From: Hydrogenophaga sp.
GTDB taxonomy: Bacteria > Pseudomonadota > Gammaproteobacteria > Burkholderiales > Burkholderiaceae_C
Direction: 5' to 3'
Length of the DNA: 64,000 nucleotides
Assembly: GCF_030656115.1 (NCBI RefSeq)
Contig: NZ_JAUSOO010000121.1
Span: 19,587 to 83,586 of the forward strand
The translations under genes and the position numbers were made by a program. This document shows positions 15,919 to 24,954 of the stretch, piece after piece. Position 1 is the stretch's first letter, and every line of letters begins with the position of its first letter. The notes under the pieces are model-generated. The model searched no databases. It was given only the letters and a program-made list of their open reading frames with translations, and had not been told where the DNA came from.

Positions 15919-17655
15919 ATGGTGCAAGAAACAAACCCCCGTTCCGATGCTTCCCCGCCCAACGCCGACCGCTGGGCACCCCAGGCGTGGATCCACCGGC
16001 CCGAGCAGCCCCTGGCGGGTGCCGCCCAGGGGCCGCTGGCCGGCCTGCGCTTCGCCGTCAAGGACAACATCGACGTGGCGGGCTGGCCCACCACGGCCGC
16101 CTGCCCGGCGTTTGCCTACACGCCAGAGGCACACGCCAAAGCGGTGCAGCGGCTGCTGGATGCTGGTGCATCGCTGGTGGGCAAAACCAATCTGGACCAG
16201 TTTGCCTGTGGGCTGAGCGGCACGCGCTCCCCCTACGGCGCGGTGCCCAACGCCATCAACGCGCTGTATGTGTCGGGTGGCTCCAGCTCCGGCTCGGCCT
16301 ACGCGGTGGCCACCGGCCAGGTCGACTTTGCGCTGGGCACCGACACCGCCGGTTCGGGCCGGGTGCCCGCTGGCCTGAACAACATCGTGGGGCTGAAACC
16401 CTCGCGTGGCCTCATCAGCGCGCGCGGTGTGGTGCCGGCCGCCCAGTCGGTGGACTGCGTGTCGATCTTTGCCACCACCGTGGCGCGCGCCGCCGAGGTG
16501 CTGGCGGTGGCCATGGCGCACGACCCGGCCGACCCGTACGCCCGCCGCCTGACCCTGGCCGATGCACCGTTTCCGACCAGCTTCCGTTTCGGGGTGCCCG
16601 ACACGCTCAGCTTCATGGGAGACGCCGCGGCGAGCACCGCCTTTCAGCAGGCCGTGCAGCGGCTGCAGGCCCTGGGGGGCGAGGCGGTTGCCATCGACTA
16701 CGCGCCGCTGGCCGCCTGTGCCGACATGCTGTACGGCAGTGCGCTGATCGCGGAACGCTACACCGCCGTGCGCGACTTTGTCGATGCGCATGAAGAGGCG
16801 CTGATCGAGCCCGTGCGCAGCATCATCGCGTCGGGGCGCGCGCCCAGCGCCGCCGACCTGTTTGCCGCGCAGAACCGCCTGGCCGCGCTGGCGCAGCAGG
16901 CCGCCCAGCTGTGGCAGGGCATCGATCTGCTGGTGGTGCCCACGGCCCCCACCCACTACACCATCGAAGCCATGCAGGCCGACCCGGTGGCGCTCAACCG
17001 CAACCTGGGCGCCTACACCAACTTCGTCAACCTGCTCGACTACGCGGCCCTGTCGGTGCCCGCCAGCCTGCGTGCCGACGGCCTGCCGTTTGGCATCACG
17101 CTGATCGGCCGCTGCGGCAGCGACTGGCAACTGGCCGAGCTGGGCCAGCGCTTCCACCACGCCACCGGCCTGCCGCAGGGCGCCACCGGCCTGCCCCTGC
17201 CAGCGATGCAGCCCATCGCGGGCCTGAAAGCCGCACCGGCCCCCAGTGTGCGGGTGGCGGTGGTCGGCGCCCATCTGTCCGGCATGCCGCTCAACAGCCA
17301 GCTCACCGAGCGCGGCGCCACGCGGGTGGCCTGCACCCACACGGCGGCGCAGTACCGCCTGTACGCCCTGCCCAACACCACCCCGCCCAAGCCGGGCCTG
17401 TTGCGGGTGCATCCGGGCGAAGGCCAGGCGATCGAGATCGAGGTGTGGGACATGCCGCTGGCGCACTACGGCAGCTTCGTCGCGCTCGTGCCCTCACCCC
17501 TGTCCATCGGCACGCTGCAACTGGCCGACGGCACCCACGTGCAGGGCTTCCTGTGCGAGCCGCTGGCGCTCGATGGCGCCACCGACATCACGCACCTGGG
17601 GGGCTGGCGCGCCTACATCGCATCGCTCAATCCGCCCCAACAGGCCATTGCCTGA
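15919..17655 (+). CDS. atzF: allophanate hydrolase, AtzF type
   Basis: The enzyme splits allophanate (urea-1-carboxylate) to ammonia and CO2, the last step of biuret and cyanurate use. It is 578 residues from ATG 15919; ATG 15904 is an alternative. The amidase-signature triad is visible with the spacing of known AtzF: K48 (FAVKDNID), S122 (GGSSSGSA) and S146 (DTAGSGR). The C-terminal domain (about 445-578; VRVAVVGAHLSGMPLN, YALPNTTPPKPGLLR, GTHVQGFLCEP) is the gamma-glutamylcyclotransferase-like part found in full-length allophanate hydrolases, which decarboxylates the intermediate. It leads the cluster and is followed by an ABC importer. Confidence 0.93.
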   Translation: MVQETNPRSDASPPNADRWAPQAWIHRPEQPLAGAAQGPLAGLRFAVKDNIDVAGWPTTAACPAFAYTPEAHAKAVQRLLDAGASLVGKTNLDQFACGLSGTRSPYGAVPNAINALYVSGGSSSGSAYAVATGQVDFALGTDTAGSGRVPAGLNNIVGLKPSRGLISARGVVPAAQSVDCVSIFATTVARAAEVLAVAMAHDPADPYARRLTLADAPFPTSFRFGVPDTLSFMGDAAASTAFQQAVQRLQALGGEAVAIDYAPLAACADMLYGSALIAERYTAVRDFVDAHEEALIEPVRSIIASGRAPSAADLFAAQNRLAALAQQAAQLWQGIDLLVVPTAPTHYTIEAMQADPVALNRNLGAYTNFVNLLDYAALSVPASLRADGLPFGITLIGRCGSDWQLAELGQRFHHATGLPQGATGLPLPAMQPIAGLKAAPAPSVRVAVVGAHLSGMPLNSQLTERGATRVACTHTAAQYRLYALPNTTPPKPGLLRVHPGEGQAIEIEVWDMPLAHYGSFVALVPSPLSIGTLQLADGTHVQGFLCEPLALDGATDITHLGGWRAYIASLNPPQQAIA

Positions 17656-17718
17656 CCCGCTGGCACCACGCCCCTGGCCTTGCCCGACCTTTTTTCACCC
17701 ACCTTGCAGGAGTTCCCC

Positions 17719-18744
17719 ATGAATCCATTCCGTCCCGCCTCCGCCGCCGCATTTCCGGCCTCCCCACGTCGGCGCAACGTGCTGCAGCTCGGGGCCGCCG
17801 GGGCCGCTCTGGGCCTGCTGGGCGCGCCCGCCGTGCTGCGCGCGCAGACCGCCCCCAAGATCCGCATCGGCTACTGGCCCATCGCCGCCGGTCTGCCGTT
17901 CTACAGCGCCATTGAACTCGGTTACTTCAAGGAAGCCGGCCTCGATGTGGAGCCCCTGAAGTTCGCCGGTGCACAGCAGGTGATGGAGGCGGTGCTCTCG
18001 GGCCGCGCCGACGGCACCGCCAACGGCACCGGCTCGGCCAACATCGCCATCGGCGAACTCGCTCAGCCGGGCACGTTCAAGATCTTCTGCTCGAACCCGA
18101 GCAACGTGAAGAACGTGCTCGACGAGATCATCGTGCCCGTGGCCAGCCCGGCCAAGACCATTGCCGACCTCAAAGGCAAACGCATCGCCTCCGGCCCCGG
18201 CATCCAGAACGTGACCCTGGCCAAGACGGTGCTGGAGCGCGGCGGCGCCACCGGCGCCACCGTGGTCGAGCTGCCCATTGGCCAGCACGTGGCCGCGCTC
18301 GCCGCCGGCCAGATCGACGGCGCCTACACGCTGGAGCCCACCGGCACCATCGGCCGCATGAACGGCACCAGCCGCGTGCTGGAGGCCGGTGTGATCGCGC
18401 ACTACGTGCTGGGCGACCCGATGGCGCCGTGGTTTGGTGGCTCGGCATCGCTTTCGTCGGAATTCATCAAGAAGCACCCGGACGCGGCCAAGAAGTTCGT
18501 CGCCGCTTACGGCAAGGGCGTGGCCTACGTGCGCAGCAAGTCCACCGAGGCGCGCCAGTACCTCAAGGGCTACACCGCCATTGAAGGCGCACTCACCAGC
18601 GAAGTGCCCCTGGCGGCGTACACGATGTACAACGAATTCACCCCGGCCGACGTGGCGCACTTCCAGAAGTTCTTTGATCTGTTTGCCGACAAGGGCATCT
18701 TCAGCAAGCGCTTGCTGGTTGACTCCATGCTTTACAAGGGTTGA
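17719..18744 (+). CDS. ABC transporter substrate-binding protein, SsuA/TauA/NMT1 type
   Basis: The 341-residue periplasmic protein has a Tat-like signal (SPRRRNVLQLGAAGAALGLL, then APAVLRAQT). The NMT1/SsuA fold follows: KIRIGYWPIAAGLPFY, LGYFKEAGLDVE, then LKGKRIASGPGIQ and a hinge. The start at 17719 is preceded by AGGAG with six-base spacing. It works with the permease at 18750 and the ATPase at 19696. Relatives bind taurine, sulfonates, pyrimidine precursors or other small amides. Within this cluster a ureide such as biuret or triuret is the likely ligand, by context only. Confidence 0.88.
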   Translation: MNPFRPASAAAFPASPRRRNVLQLGAAGAALGLLGAPAVLRAQTAPKIRIGYWPIAAGLPFYSAIELGYFKEAGLDVEPLKFAGAQQVMEAVLSGRADGTANGTGSANIAIGELAQPGTFKIFCSNPSNVKNVLDEIIVPVASPAKTIADLKGKRIASGPGIQNVTLAKTVLERGGATGATVVELPIGQHVAALAAGQIDGAYTLEPTGTIGRMNGTSRVLEAGVIAHYVLGDPMAPWFGGSASLSSEFIKKHPDAAKKFVAAYGKGVAYVRSKSTEARQYLKGYTAIEGALTSEVPLAAYTMYNEFTPADVAHFQKFFDLFADKGIFSKRLLVDSMLYKG

Positions 18745-18749
18745 AGTCC

Positions 18750-19586
18750 ATGGCCACCCCGACCGCTGTCAACGAAGCCGCCGCCCCCTGGGTGCCGCCG
18801 GCATCCCGCGAAGCGCCGCCTGCGCCACGCAAAGCCGACTGGGGCAAGGCCCTGCCTTTCGTGGGTCCGGTCGTGCTCTTCATCATCTGGGACCTGGCCG
18901 TGCGGCTGGGTTTCATCAAAGCCATCCTGCTGCCGCCCCCCGTCGACGCGCTGGGCGCGCTGTTGGGCGGCCTGGCGGGCGGGCCGCTGCTGGGCGACTT
19001 CCTGGTCACCGTGTGGCGCACCGTGCAGGCCTTTCTGATCGCCGCCGTGGTCGGTATGCCGCTGGGCGTGCTGCTGGGCAGCAACGAGAAGGCGTACCGC
19101 AGCGTGGAGTTCCTGATCGACTTCTTCCGCTCCACACCCTCGTCGGCGCTGATCCCGCTGTTCCTCATGATCTTCGGCGTGAGCGACATCAACAAGGTCG
19201 CCATCGCCGCCTTCGGCGCCCTGCTGATCGTGGTGTTCAACAGCGCCTACGGCGTGATCAATGCGCGCAAGCAGCGCGTGATGGCGGCCAAGGTGATGGG
19301 CGCCACGCGCTGGCAGGTGTTCAAGGACGTGCTGATCTGGGAGAGCCTGCAACCGAGCTTCGTGGGCCTGCGCTCCGCGGTTTCCATGGCGCTGGTGATC
19401 GTGATCGTGGCCGAGATGTTCATCGGCGCCGACAGCGGCCTGGGCAACCGCATCATCAACTCGCAGCAGGTGATGAACGTGAAAGACATGTACGCCTCCA
19501 TCCTCGCCGCCGGTGCGCTGGGGTATGCGCTGAACGTGCTGTTCCTCTTGATCGAAAGAAAGATTGTTCACTGGAGTGGACGGTAA
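18750..19586 (+). CDS. ABC transporter permease, SsuC/TauC type
   Basis: The 278-residue membrane protein has a cytoplasmic proline-rich N-terminus and then about six membrane segments (VVLFIIWDLAV, TVWRTVQAFLIAAVVG, VAIAAFGALLIVVFNSAYG, ALVIVIVAEMFIGA, LAAGALGYALNVLFLL). The EAA-like coupling loop reads GATRWQVFKDVLIWESL. ATG 18750 is preferred; a TTG at 18741 overlaps the binding-protein stop. It is coupled to the binding protein and ATPase. A 109-base gap holding a palindromic repeat separates it from the ATPase gene. Confidence 0.9.
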   Translation: MATPTAVNEAAAPWVPPASREAPPAPRKADWGKALPFVGPVVLFIIWDLAVRLGFIKAILLPPPVDALGALLGGLAGGPLLGDFLVTVWRTVQAFLIAAVVGMPLGVLLGSNEKAYRSVEFLIDFFRSTPSSALIPLFLMIFGVSDINKVAIAAFGALLIVVFNSAYGVINARKQRVMAAKVMGATRWQVFKDVLIWESLQPSFVGLRSAVSMALVIVIVAEMFIGADSGLGNRIINSQQVMNVKDMYASILAAGALGYALNVLFLLIERKIVHWSGR

Positions 19587-19588
19587 TG

Positions 19589-19673
19589 AAGCTCCCCCGC
19601 CGCGCTTTGCGCGACCCCCTCAAGGGGGCGGCGCCTGCGGCCCGGCCAAGCCGGTTCCGCGGCACCCCCGAAC
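19589..19673. repeat. GC-rich intergenic palindromic repeat, copy 1
   Basis: This stretch between the permease and the ATPase shares with 23706-23790 the ordered blocks CCCCCGC, TCAAGGGGGCG, GGCCCGGC, AAGCCGGTTCC and GGCA. CGCCGCGC/GCGCGACC and CCCCCT/AAGGGGG can fold into hairpins. Such elements are frequent in Comamonadaceae genomes, from memory, and sit between genes of one operon. They could stabilise or attenuate mRNA. Confidence 0.75.
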
Positions 19674-19695
19674 GTTGTCTCCGACTGGAGTTCCC

Positions 19696-20517
19696 ATGTC
19701 CGTTGTATTGAATGCCCCTGTCTTCGCCGAGGTGCCTGTGCCGGCCTTCAAACCCGGCCCGGCCGGCACGCACATCACCATCCGCGGCCTCACCAAATAC
19801 TTCGCGGGCTGGCCGCTGTACGAGAACTTCGACCTCGACATCCCCAAGCACAAAATAGTTTCGGTGTTCGGCCCCAACGGCTGCGGCAAAAGCACGCTGA
19901 TCAACATGATCGCGGGCCTGATTCCCATCGACAGCGGCGAGATCCTGTTCGACGGCAAGAGCCTCAAGGACACCAAGATCGGCTACGTGTTCCAGAACTA
20001 CCGCGAAGCCATGTTCCCGTGGATGCGCACCATCGACAACATCGCCTACCCGCTCAAGCTCGAAGGCAAGAGCAAGGCCGAGGTGGACCGGCGCATGACC
20101 GAGCTGGTGGCCTCGTTCGACGTGAAGTTCGACCTGAACCGCTACCCCTACGAACTCTCGGGCGGGCAGCAGCAGACCGCGTCGATCATGCGGGCGCTGG
20201 CGCCCAACCCCGAGGTGCTGTTCCTGGACGAACCGTTCTCCGCGCTGGACTTCGAGATGACGCTGTTCATCCGCGAAAAGCTGCAGGAGGTGTTCATGCA
20301 GACCGGCACCACCATGGTGCTGGTCTCGCACGATCTGGAAGAGGCGGTGTACCTGGCCGACCAGGTGCTGTTGCTCACCAAGCGGCCCACCCAGGTGGCC
20401 GAGATCCTGCCCTACGACGATCCGCGTCCGCGCACCACGGCCACGCTGTCCGAGCCGAGCTTCATTGCGGCCAAGAAGCGCAGTCTGGAGATTTTTCAGC
20501 ACGAGGTGCGCCGGTGA
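19696..20517 (+). CDS. ABC transporter ATPase, SsuB/TauB type
   Basis: The 273-residue ATPase drives the importer encoded upstream. Visible motifs are Walker A GPNGCGKST, Q-loop VFQNYREAMFPWM, signature LSGGQQQTASIMRAL, Walker B VLFLDEPFSALD, and the switch histidine VLVSHDLEEAVYLAD. The true start is ATG 19696, with CTGGAG six bases ahead; the longer frame reads through the palindromic repeat. The glutamine-rich LSGGQQQTA, where most members have LSGGQ(R/Q)QRV, lacks the usual arginine after the signature. This is a small oddity unlikely to abolish function. The stop overlaps the AtzG-like gene as GTGA. Confidence 0.92.
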   Translation: MSVVLNAPVFAEVPVPAFKPGPAGTHITIRGLTKYFAGWPLYENFDLDIPKHKIVSVFGPNGCGKSTLINMIAGLIPIDSGEILFDGKSLKDTKIGYVFQNYREAMFPWMRTIDNIAYPLKLEGKSKAEVDRRMTELVASFDVKFDLNRYPYELSGGQQQTASIMRALAPNPEVLFLDEPFSALDFEMTLFIREKLQEVFMQTGTTMVLVSHDLEEAVYLADQVLLLTKRPTQVAEILPYDDPRPRTTATLSEPSFIAAKKRSLEIFQHEVRR

Positions 20518-20717
20518 CCCCCGACGAAACCCTCGCCTACGTGCAGGCCGCCGCCGTGGCGGTGCGCCTGCCGCTGGACGCTGCCCAGGCCGCGCGCGTG
20601 GCACTGCACTTGCAACGCACCGCCGCCATGGCCGCGCTGCTCGACGCATTCGAGCTGGCCGTGCACGACGAACCCGCCGAGCTGTTTCGGCCCGCTCCCT
20701 TTGAACAACCCCGCTGA
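20514..20717 (+). CDS. atzG: AtzG/HpxX-like small subunit (DUF4089)
   Basis: A 67-residue frame begins at GTG 20514, overlapping the ATPase stop, and ends 8 bases before the AtzE-like gene. It reads MTPDETLAYVQAAAVAVRLP, then AARVALHLQRTAAMAALLDA and DEPAELFRPAPF. The size, the helical N-part and the terminal PAELFRP-type tail match the DUF4089 proteins AtzG and HpxX. AtzG is the obligate small partner of the AtzE amidase in the 1-carboxybiuret hydrolase complex. It is too short for many gene callers. The position directly before the amidase supports the assignment strongly. Confidence 0.85.
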   Translation: MTPDETLAYVQAAAVAVRLPLDAAQAARVALHLQRTAAMAALLDAFELAVHDEPAELFRPAPFEQPR

Positions 20718-20725
20718 CCCACGCC

Positions 20726-22135
20726 ATGACATCGCCCCCGCTTTCCCTTGCCCAGACGGCACACGCGGTCGCCCGCGGTGAACGCCGCGCCACCGATGTG
20801 ATCGAGGCCTGCATCGCCCGCATCGAGGCCACCGAGGCGCGCGTGAACGCGTTCACCGGCACCCGCTTCGATGCCGCACGCGCCCAGGCGCAACGGGTGG
20901 ACGCCCAGCGCGCCCGGGGCGAGCCACTGGGCCCGCTGGCCGGCGTGCCGTTCGCGGTGAAGAACCTGTTCGACATCGCGGGCGAGGTGACCCTGGCGGG
21001 CTCCAAGGTGAACCGCTCGCACCCACCCGCCACCGCCGACGCGGTGCTGGTGCAGCGCCTGCAGGCTGCCGGGGCGGTGCTGGTGGGTTCCCTCAACATG
21101 GACGAATACGCCTACGGTTTCACCACCGAAAACACCCACTACGGTGCCACCCGCAACCCGCACAACCTGCGCTGCGTGGCGGGCGGCTCGTCGGGCGGAT
21201 CGGGTGCGGCGGTGGCGGCCGGTCAGGTGCCGCTCACGCTGGGTTCGGACACCAACGGATCGATCCGCGTGCCGTCGTCGTTCTGCGGCATCTGGGGCCT
21301 CAAGCCCACCTTCGGGCGGCTCTCGCGGCGCGGCAGTTTTCCGTTCGTGCACAGCATCGACCACCTGGGCCCCTTGGCCGACGACCTGCCCGGCCTGGCA
21401 CTGGCCTACGACGCCCTGCAAGGCCCCGACCCGCTCGACCCCGGCTGCCTGGCCAAGGGCATGGCGCCGGTGGTGCACGCGCTGAACCTCGGCGTCAAGG
21501 ACCTGCGCATCGGCGTGCTGGGCGGCTACTTCACCGAGCACGCCACGGCCCCCGCGCAACAGGCGGTGTCGCTGGCCGCCGACGCCCTGGGCGCGCACAC
21601 CGTGGTGCACCCGGGCGTGCCGTGGCCCGACGCGGCGCAGGCCCGCGCAGCGGCCTTCATCGTCACCGCCAGCGAAGGCGGCAGCCTGCACCTGCCCGCG
21701 CTGCGCGAACACGCAGCCGACTACGAACCCCTGTCGGTGGACCGCCTGATCTCGGGCGCGCTGCAACCGGCCACCTGGTACGCCCGCGCGCAGCGCTTTC
21801 GCCGTGTCTACCGCGACAAGGTGAACGACCTGTTTCGCCACTGGGACGTGCTGATCGCGCCGGCCACGCCCCTGGCCGCGCCAGAAATCGGCACCGAATG
21901 GTTCGACATCAACGGCCAGCGCTTTCCGTGCCGTCCGTCCATTGGCCTGCTGACACAACCGATCTCGTTCTCGGGCTGCCCCGTGGTGACGGCACCCCTG
22001 TGGCCCACGGGCACGGGCGGCCTGCCGATAGGCGTGCAGCTCATCGCCGCACCCTGGCGCGAAGACCTGGCGTTTCGCGCCGCCCAGGTGCTGGCGCAAA
22101 GCGGCGTGGCACATGTGAAAGAGGTGACCCTGTGA
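20726..22135 (+). CDS. atzE: 1-carboxybiuret hydrolase catalytic subunit, AtzE family (HpxY-like)
   Basis: The 469-residue amidase-signature enzyme has the triad K79 ([11 protein letters not shown]), S155 (GGSSGGS) and S179 (DTNGSIR). The spacing matches AtzE/AtzF-type amidases. With the small AtzG subunit, AtzE removes the terminal amine of 1-carboxybiuret to give 1,3-dicarboxyurea. The close homologue HpxY acts in oxalurate breakdown, so a related ureide remains possible. The flanking DUF4089 and DUF3225 genes occur in both the atz and hpx arrangements. The nearby AtzF, BiuH and TrtA-like genes favour the carboxybiuret role. The stop overlaps the next gene as GTGA. Confidence 0.88.
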   Translation: MTSPPLSLAQTAHAVARGERRATDVIEACIARIEATEARVNAFTGTRFDAARAQAQRVDAQRARGEPLGPLAGVPFAVKNLFDIAGEVTLAGSKVNRSHPPATADAVLVQRLQAAGAVLVGSLNMDEYAYGFTTENTHYGATRNPHNLRCVAGGSSGGSGAAVAAGQVPLTLGSDTNGSIRVPSSFCGIWGLKPTFGRLSRRGSFPFVHSIDHLGPLADDLPGLALAYDALQGPDPLDPGCLAKGMAPVVHALNLGVKDLRIGVLGGYFTEHATAPAQQAVSLAADALGAHTVVHPGVPWPDAAQARAAAFIVTASEGGSLHLPALREHAADYEPLSVDRLISGALQPATWYARAQRFRRVYRDKVNDLFRHWDVLIAPATPLAAPEIGTEWFDINGQRFPCRPSIGLLTQPISFSGCPVVTAPLWPTGTGGLPIGVQLIAAPWREDLAFRAAQVLAQSGVAHVKEVTL

Positions 22136-22527
22136 GCCCAACCGAAGCCCTTGCCATCAACCGGCCCGAGGTGTTGGCCGAGGTCACCGCCGCCTTCGAG
22201 CGCTACGAAGCGGCGCTGGTGAGCAACGACGTGGCCGTGCTCGACGAGCTGTTCTGGAACAGCCCGCACACGCTGCGCTTCGGTGCCACCGAGAACCTGT
22301 ACGGCTACGAGGCGATCCGCGCGTTCCGGGCGGCACGCCCCTCGGTGGGGCTGGCGCGCACGCTGTCCCACACCGTCATCACCACCTACGGGCAGGACTT
22401 CGCCACGGCCAACACCGAGTTCCTGCGCACCGGCAGCGAACGCACCGGCCGGCAAAGCCAGACCTGGCTGCGCACGCCCGAGGGCTGGCGCGTGGTGTCG
22501 GCCCACGTCAGTCTGTTGAGTGCCTGA
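22132..22527 (+). CDS. atzH: AtzH/HpxZ-like protein (DUF3225, SnoaL-like fold)
   Basis: The 131-residue protein from GTG 22132 reads [20 protein letters not shown], then [34 protein letters not shown] and a C-terminal [20 protein letters not shown]. This is the small NTF2/SnoaL-like family that accompanies AtzE/HpxY amidases. AtzH has been reported to speed decarboxylation of 1,3-dicarboxyurea to allophanate, thus linking AtzEG to AtzF. The start overlaps the AtzE stop as GTGA, so the three genes are translationally coupled. Confidence 0.85.
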   Translation: MSPTEALAINRPEVLAEVTAAFERYEAALVSNDVAVLDELFWNSPHTLRFGATENLYGYEAIRAFRAARPSVGLARTLSHTVITTYGQDFATANTEFLRTGSERTGRQSQTWLRTPEGWRVVSAHVSLLSA

Positions 22528-22596
22528 GCGTTTGAGCGTCTTTCAATGACCCCGATTTCCCGTTGTTTCTTTCCATCCACTGCAGGAGCTTTCCCC

Positions 22597-23703
22597 ATGA
22601 GCCACTTCCTTTCCAACCGCCGCGATTCCCTCAAAACCCTGGCTGCTCTGGGCGCAGCGGCTGCCAGCCCGCTGGCCTTCGCGCAGAAACCCATCACCGT
22701 GGGCGTGATCTACGTCGGCCCGCGCGACGACTACGGCTACAACCAGGCCCAGGCCGAGGCCGCCGCACAGCTCAAGAAGATGCCGGGCGTGAAGGTGGTG
22801 GAAGAAGAGAACGTGCCCGAGACCGCGGCCGTGCAGCGCACCATGACCGGCATGATCGCGCAGGACGGGGCGAGCCTGATCTTCCCCACGTCCTTCGGCT
22901 ATTTCGACCCGCACATGCTGGCGGTGGCGGCCAAGTTCCCCGACGCGCGTTTCGCCCACTGCGGCGGCATGTGGACCGAGGGCAAACACCCGAAGAACAC
23001 CGCCAGCTTCTTCGGCTACATCGACGAGTGCCAGTACCTCAACGGTGTCATCGCCGGGCACATGAGCAAGAGCAAGAAGATCGGCTTCATCGCCGCCAAG
23101 CCGATCCCGCAGGTGCTGCGCAACATCAACGCCTTCACCATGGGCGCGCGCTCGGTCGACCCGAAGATCACCTGCAATGTGATCTTCACCGGCGACTGGT
23201 CGATGCCGGTCAAGGAAGCCGAGGCCACCAACAGCATGGCCGACCAGGGCGTGGACGTGTTCACCATGCACGTCGACGGCCCCAAGGTGATCGTGGAGAC
23301 CGCGGCCAAGCGCGGCAAGATGGTCTGCGGCTACCACGCCAGCCAGGCCAAGCTCGCACCCCAGGCCTACCTCACCGGCGCCGAATGGAACTGGCTCACC
23401 GCCTACACCGCCTTCATCGAGGCGGCGCGCAGCGGCAAACCGCACCCGAACTTCGTGCGCGGCGGCCTGAAGGACGGCTTCGTGAAGATGTCGGCCTACG
23501 GCCCCATGGTCACCGACGCGGCGAAGAAGCAGGCCGACAGCGTGAAGGCGCAGATGGTGGCCGGCGGCTTCGACATCTTCAAAGGCCCGCTCAAGGACAA
23601 CAAGGGCGCCACCATCATCCCCGCCGGCAAGGCCTTCAAGCAGACCGACCTGGAACTCGAAAAGATGAACTACCTGGTCGAAGGCGTGAACGGCAGTGTC
23701 TAG
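22597..23703 (+). CDS. BMP-family ABC transporter substrate-binding protein
   Basis: The 368-residue lipoprotein-like or periplasmic protein has a signal region (NRRDSLKTLAALGAAAASP, then LAFAQ). The Bmp/PnrA fold follows: KPITVGVIYVGPRDDYGYN, VPETAAVQRTMTGMIAQ, IFPTSFGYFDPHMLAVA. BMP proteins normally bind nucleosides or purines for importers with two BPD_transp_2 permeases and a double ATPase; all of these lie downstream. The start at 22597 is preceded by CAGGAG. In this cluster a urea-like or purine-derived compound is the likely ligand. Confidence 0.9.
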   Translation: MSHFLSNRRDSLKTLAALGAAAASPLAFAQKPITVGVIYVGPRDDYGYNQAQAEAAAQLKKMPGVKVVEEENVPETAAVQRTMTGMIAQDGASLIFPTSFGYFDPHMLAVAAKFPDARFAHCGGMWTEGKHPKNTASFFGYIDECQYLNGVIAGHMSKSKKIGFIAAKPIPQVLRNINAFTMGARSVDPKITCNVIFTGDWSMPVKEAEATNSMADQGVDVFTMHVDGPKVIVETAAKRGKMVCGYHASQAKLAPQAYLTGAEWNWLTAYTAFIEAARSGKPHPNFVRGGLKDGFVKMSAYGPMVTDAAKKQADSVKAQMVAGGFDIFKGPLKDNKGATIIPAGKAFKQTDLELEKMNYLVEGVNGSV

Positions 23704-23705
23704 AG

Positions 23706-23790
23706 AACACCCCCGCGCTGCGCTGGCAGCGCGTCACCCATTCAAGGGGGCGATGCCCGTGGCCCGGCGAAGCCGGTTCCACGGCATCTC
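23706..23790. repeat. GC-rich intergenic palindromic repeat, copy 2
   Basis: It shares ordered blocks with copy 1 at 19589-19673: CCCCCGC, TCAAGGGGGCG, GGCCCGGC, AAGCCGGTTCC, GGCA. The arm GCGCTGCGCTGGCAGCGCG forms a strong local hairpin. It lies directly after the BMP gene and before the first permease, within a presumed single transcript. The remaining 65 bases up to 23855 hold only a ribosome site (GCTGAGG). Confidence 0.75.
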
Positions 23791-23855
23791 TGGGGCGAGA
23801 CACCTCGCCACCGGAGATCGCTTGAACAGGCACGGCCTTTGCTGAGGTACATCCC

Positions 23856-24926
23856 ATGCGCAACATCCTCCTTCCCGTCGGCGCCATCGTGGTGGCCCTG
23901 CTGCTGTTCGGCCTCATCGTCTCGTTCGCGGGGGTGAACCCGGTCGAGGTCTGGGTGCTGCTGTTCAAGGGCGCCTTCGGCGACGGGTACTCGTGGCAGA
24001 ACACGCTGCAGCGCGCCGCGCCGCTGATGCTGACGGCGCTGTGCGTGGCGATCCCCGCGCGCGCCGGCCTGGTGGTGATCGGTGGCGAGGGCGCGCTGGT
24101 GCTCGGTGGCCTCGCCTGCGCCGCGCTGGCCCAGGCCCTGCCGCTGCCCACCAACCTCGCCGGCACGGTGATGGTGTGTGTGGCCGGTGCGCTCGCCGGC
24201 GCGCTGTGGGTGGCGCTGGCGGGCTGGCTGCGCCAGTACCGCGGCATCAACGAAACCATCAGCAGCCTGCTGCTGGCCTACGTGGCCATCGGTCTGTTCA
24301 AGCACCTGGTGGAAGGGCCGCTGCGCGACCCCGCCAGCCTCAACAAACCGTCCACCCCCGCGCTCGACGAGGGCCTGCTCATCAGCACCATCGCCGGCTC
24401 CGACGTGCACTGGGGCCTGGTGATCGGCGTCGTGGTGTGCCTGGTCGCGGGCCTGTGGCTGCGCCTCACGCCCTCGGGTTTTGCCGTGCGCGTGGTCGGC
24501 GGCAACCCGCGCGCGGCCCAGCTGGTGGGCCTGCCCGCCACGCAGCTGGTGGTGCTGGCCTGCGCGCTCGGCGGTGCGGCCGGCGGGCTGGCCGGGGCCA
24601 TCGAGGTGGCCGCCGTGCACACCAGCGCCAACGCCGCGCTGATCGCGGGTTATGGCTACGCCGGCATCCTGGTCTCGTTCATGGCGCGGCACAACCCGGT
24701 GGCGGTGATCCCGGTGGCCATCCTGTTCGGCGGTTTCGGCGCCGCCGGCAGCCTGCTGCAGCGCCGCCTCGGCCTGCCCGACGCCTCGGTGCTGCTGCTG
24801 CAGGGCATCGCCTTCGTGCTGATCCTGGCCAGCGAAGCGCTGCGCGACACCGACTGGAAAGCCTGGTTCGCCAAGCTCGCCCGCGTCCCCTCGGATGGGC
24901 CGGCGCCACAGGGAGAGAAGGCATGA
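23856..24926 (+). CDS. ABC transporter permease, nucleoside/BMP type (first)
   Basis: The 356-residue membrane protein resembles the first permease of BMP-linked importers (YufP/NupP type). Its repeated hydrophobic segments include ILLPVGAIVVALLLFGLIVS, MLTALCVAIPARAGLVVIGG, VMVCVAGALAGALWVALAG and VLLLQGIAFVLILA. The conserved GINETISSLLLAYVAIG loop and the VVGGNPRAAQLVGL coupling segment are present. The second permease starts 29 bases later, so the two form the heterodimeric channel. Confidence 0.9.
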   Translation: MRNILLPVGAIVVALLLFGLIVSFAGVNPVEVWVLLFKGAFGDGYSWQNTLQRAAPLMLTALCVAIPARAGLVVIGGEGALVLGGLACAALAQALPLPTNLAGTVMVCVAGALAGALWVALAGWLRQYRGINETISSLLLAYVAIGLFKHLVEGPLRDPASLNKPSTPALDEGLLISTIAGSDVHWGLVIGVVVCLVAGLWLRLTPSGFAVRVVGGNPRAAQLVGLPATQLVVLACALGGAAGGLAGAIEVAAVHTSANAALIAGYGYAGILVSFMARHNPVAVIPVAILFGGFGAAGSLLQRRLGLPDASVLLLQGIAFVLILASEALRDTDWKAWFAKLARVPSDGPAPQGEKA

Positions 24927-24954
24927 CCGCAGTGCGAAGCATGGAGGATTTCGA

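Noticed and set aside
15616..17466. 616-codon minus-strand frame
   Set aside because: Antisense of the allophanate hydrolase gene, which has the full catalytic triad and C-terminal domain.
20019..20513. upstream part of the open frame containing the AtzG-like protein
   Set aside because: It overlaps the ATPase gene in another frame; the real small protein starts at GTG 20514 by overlap with the ATPase stop.
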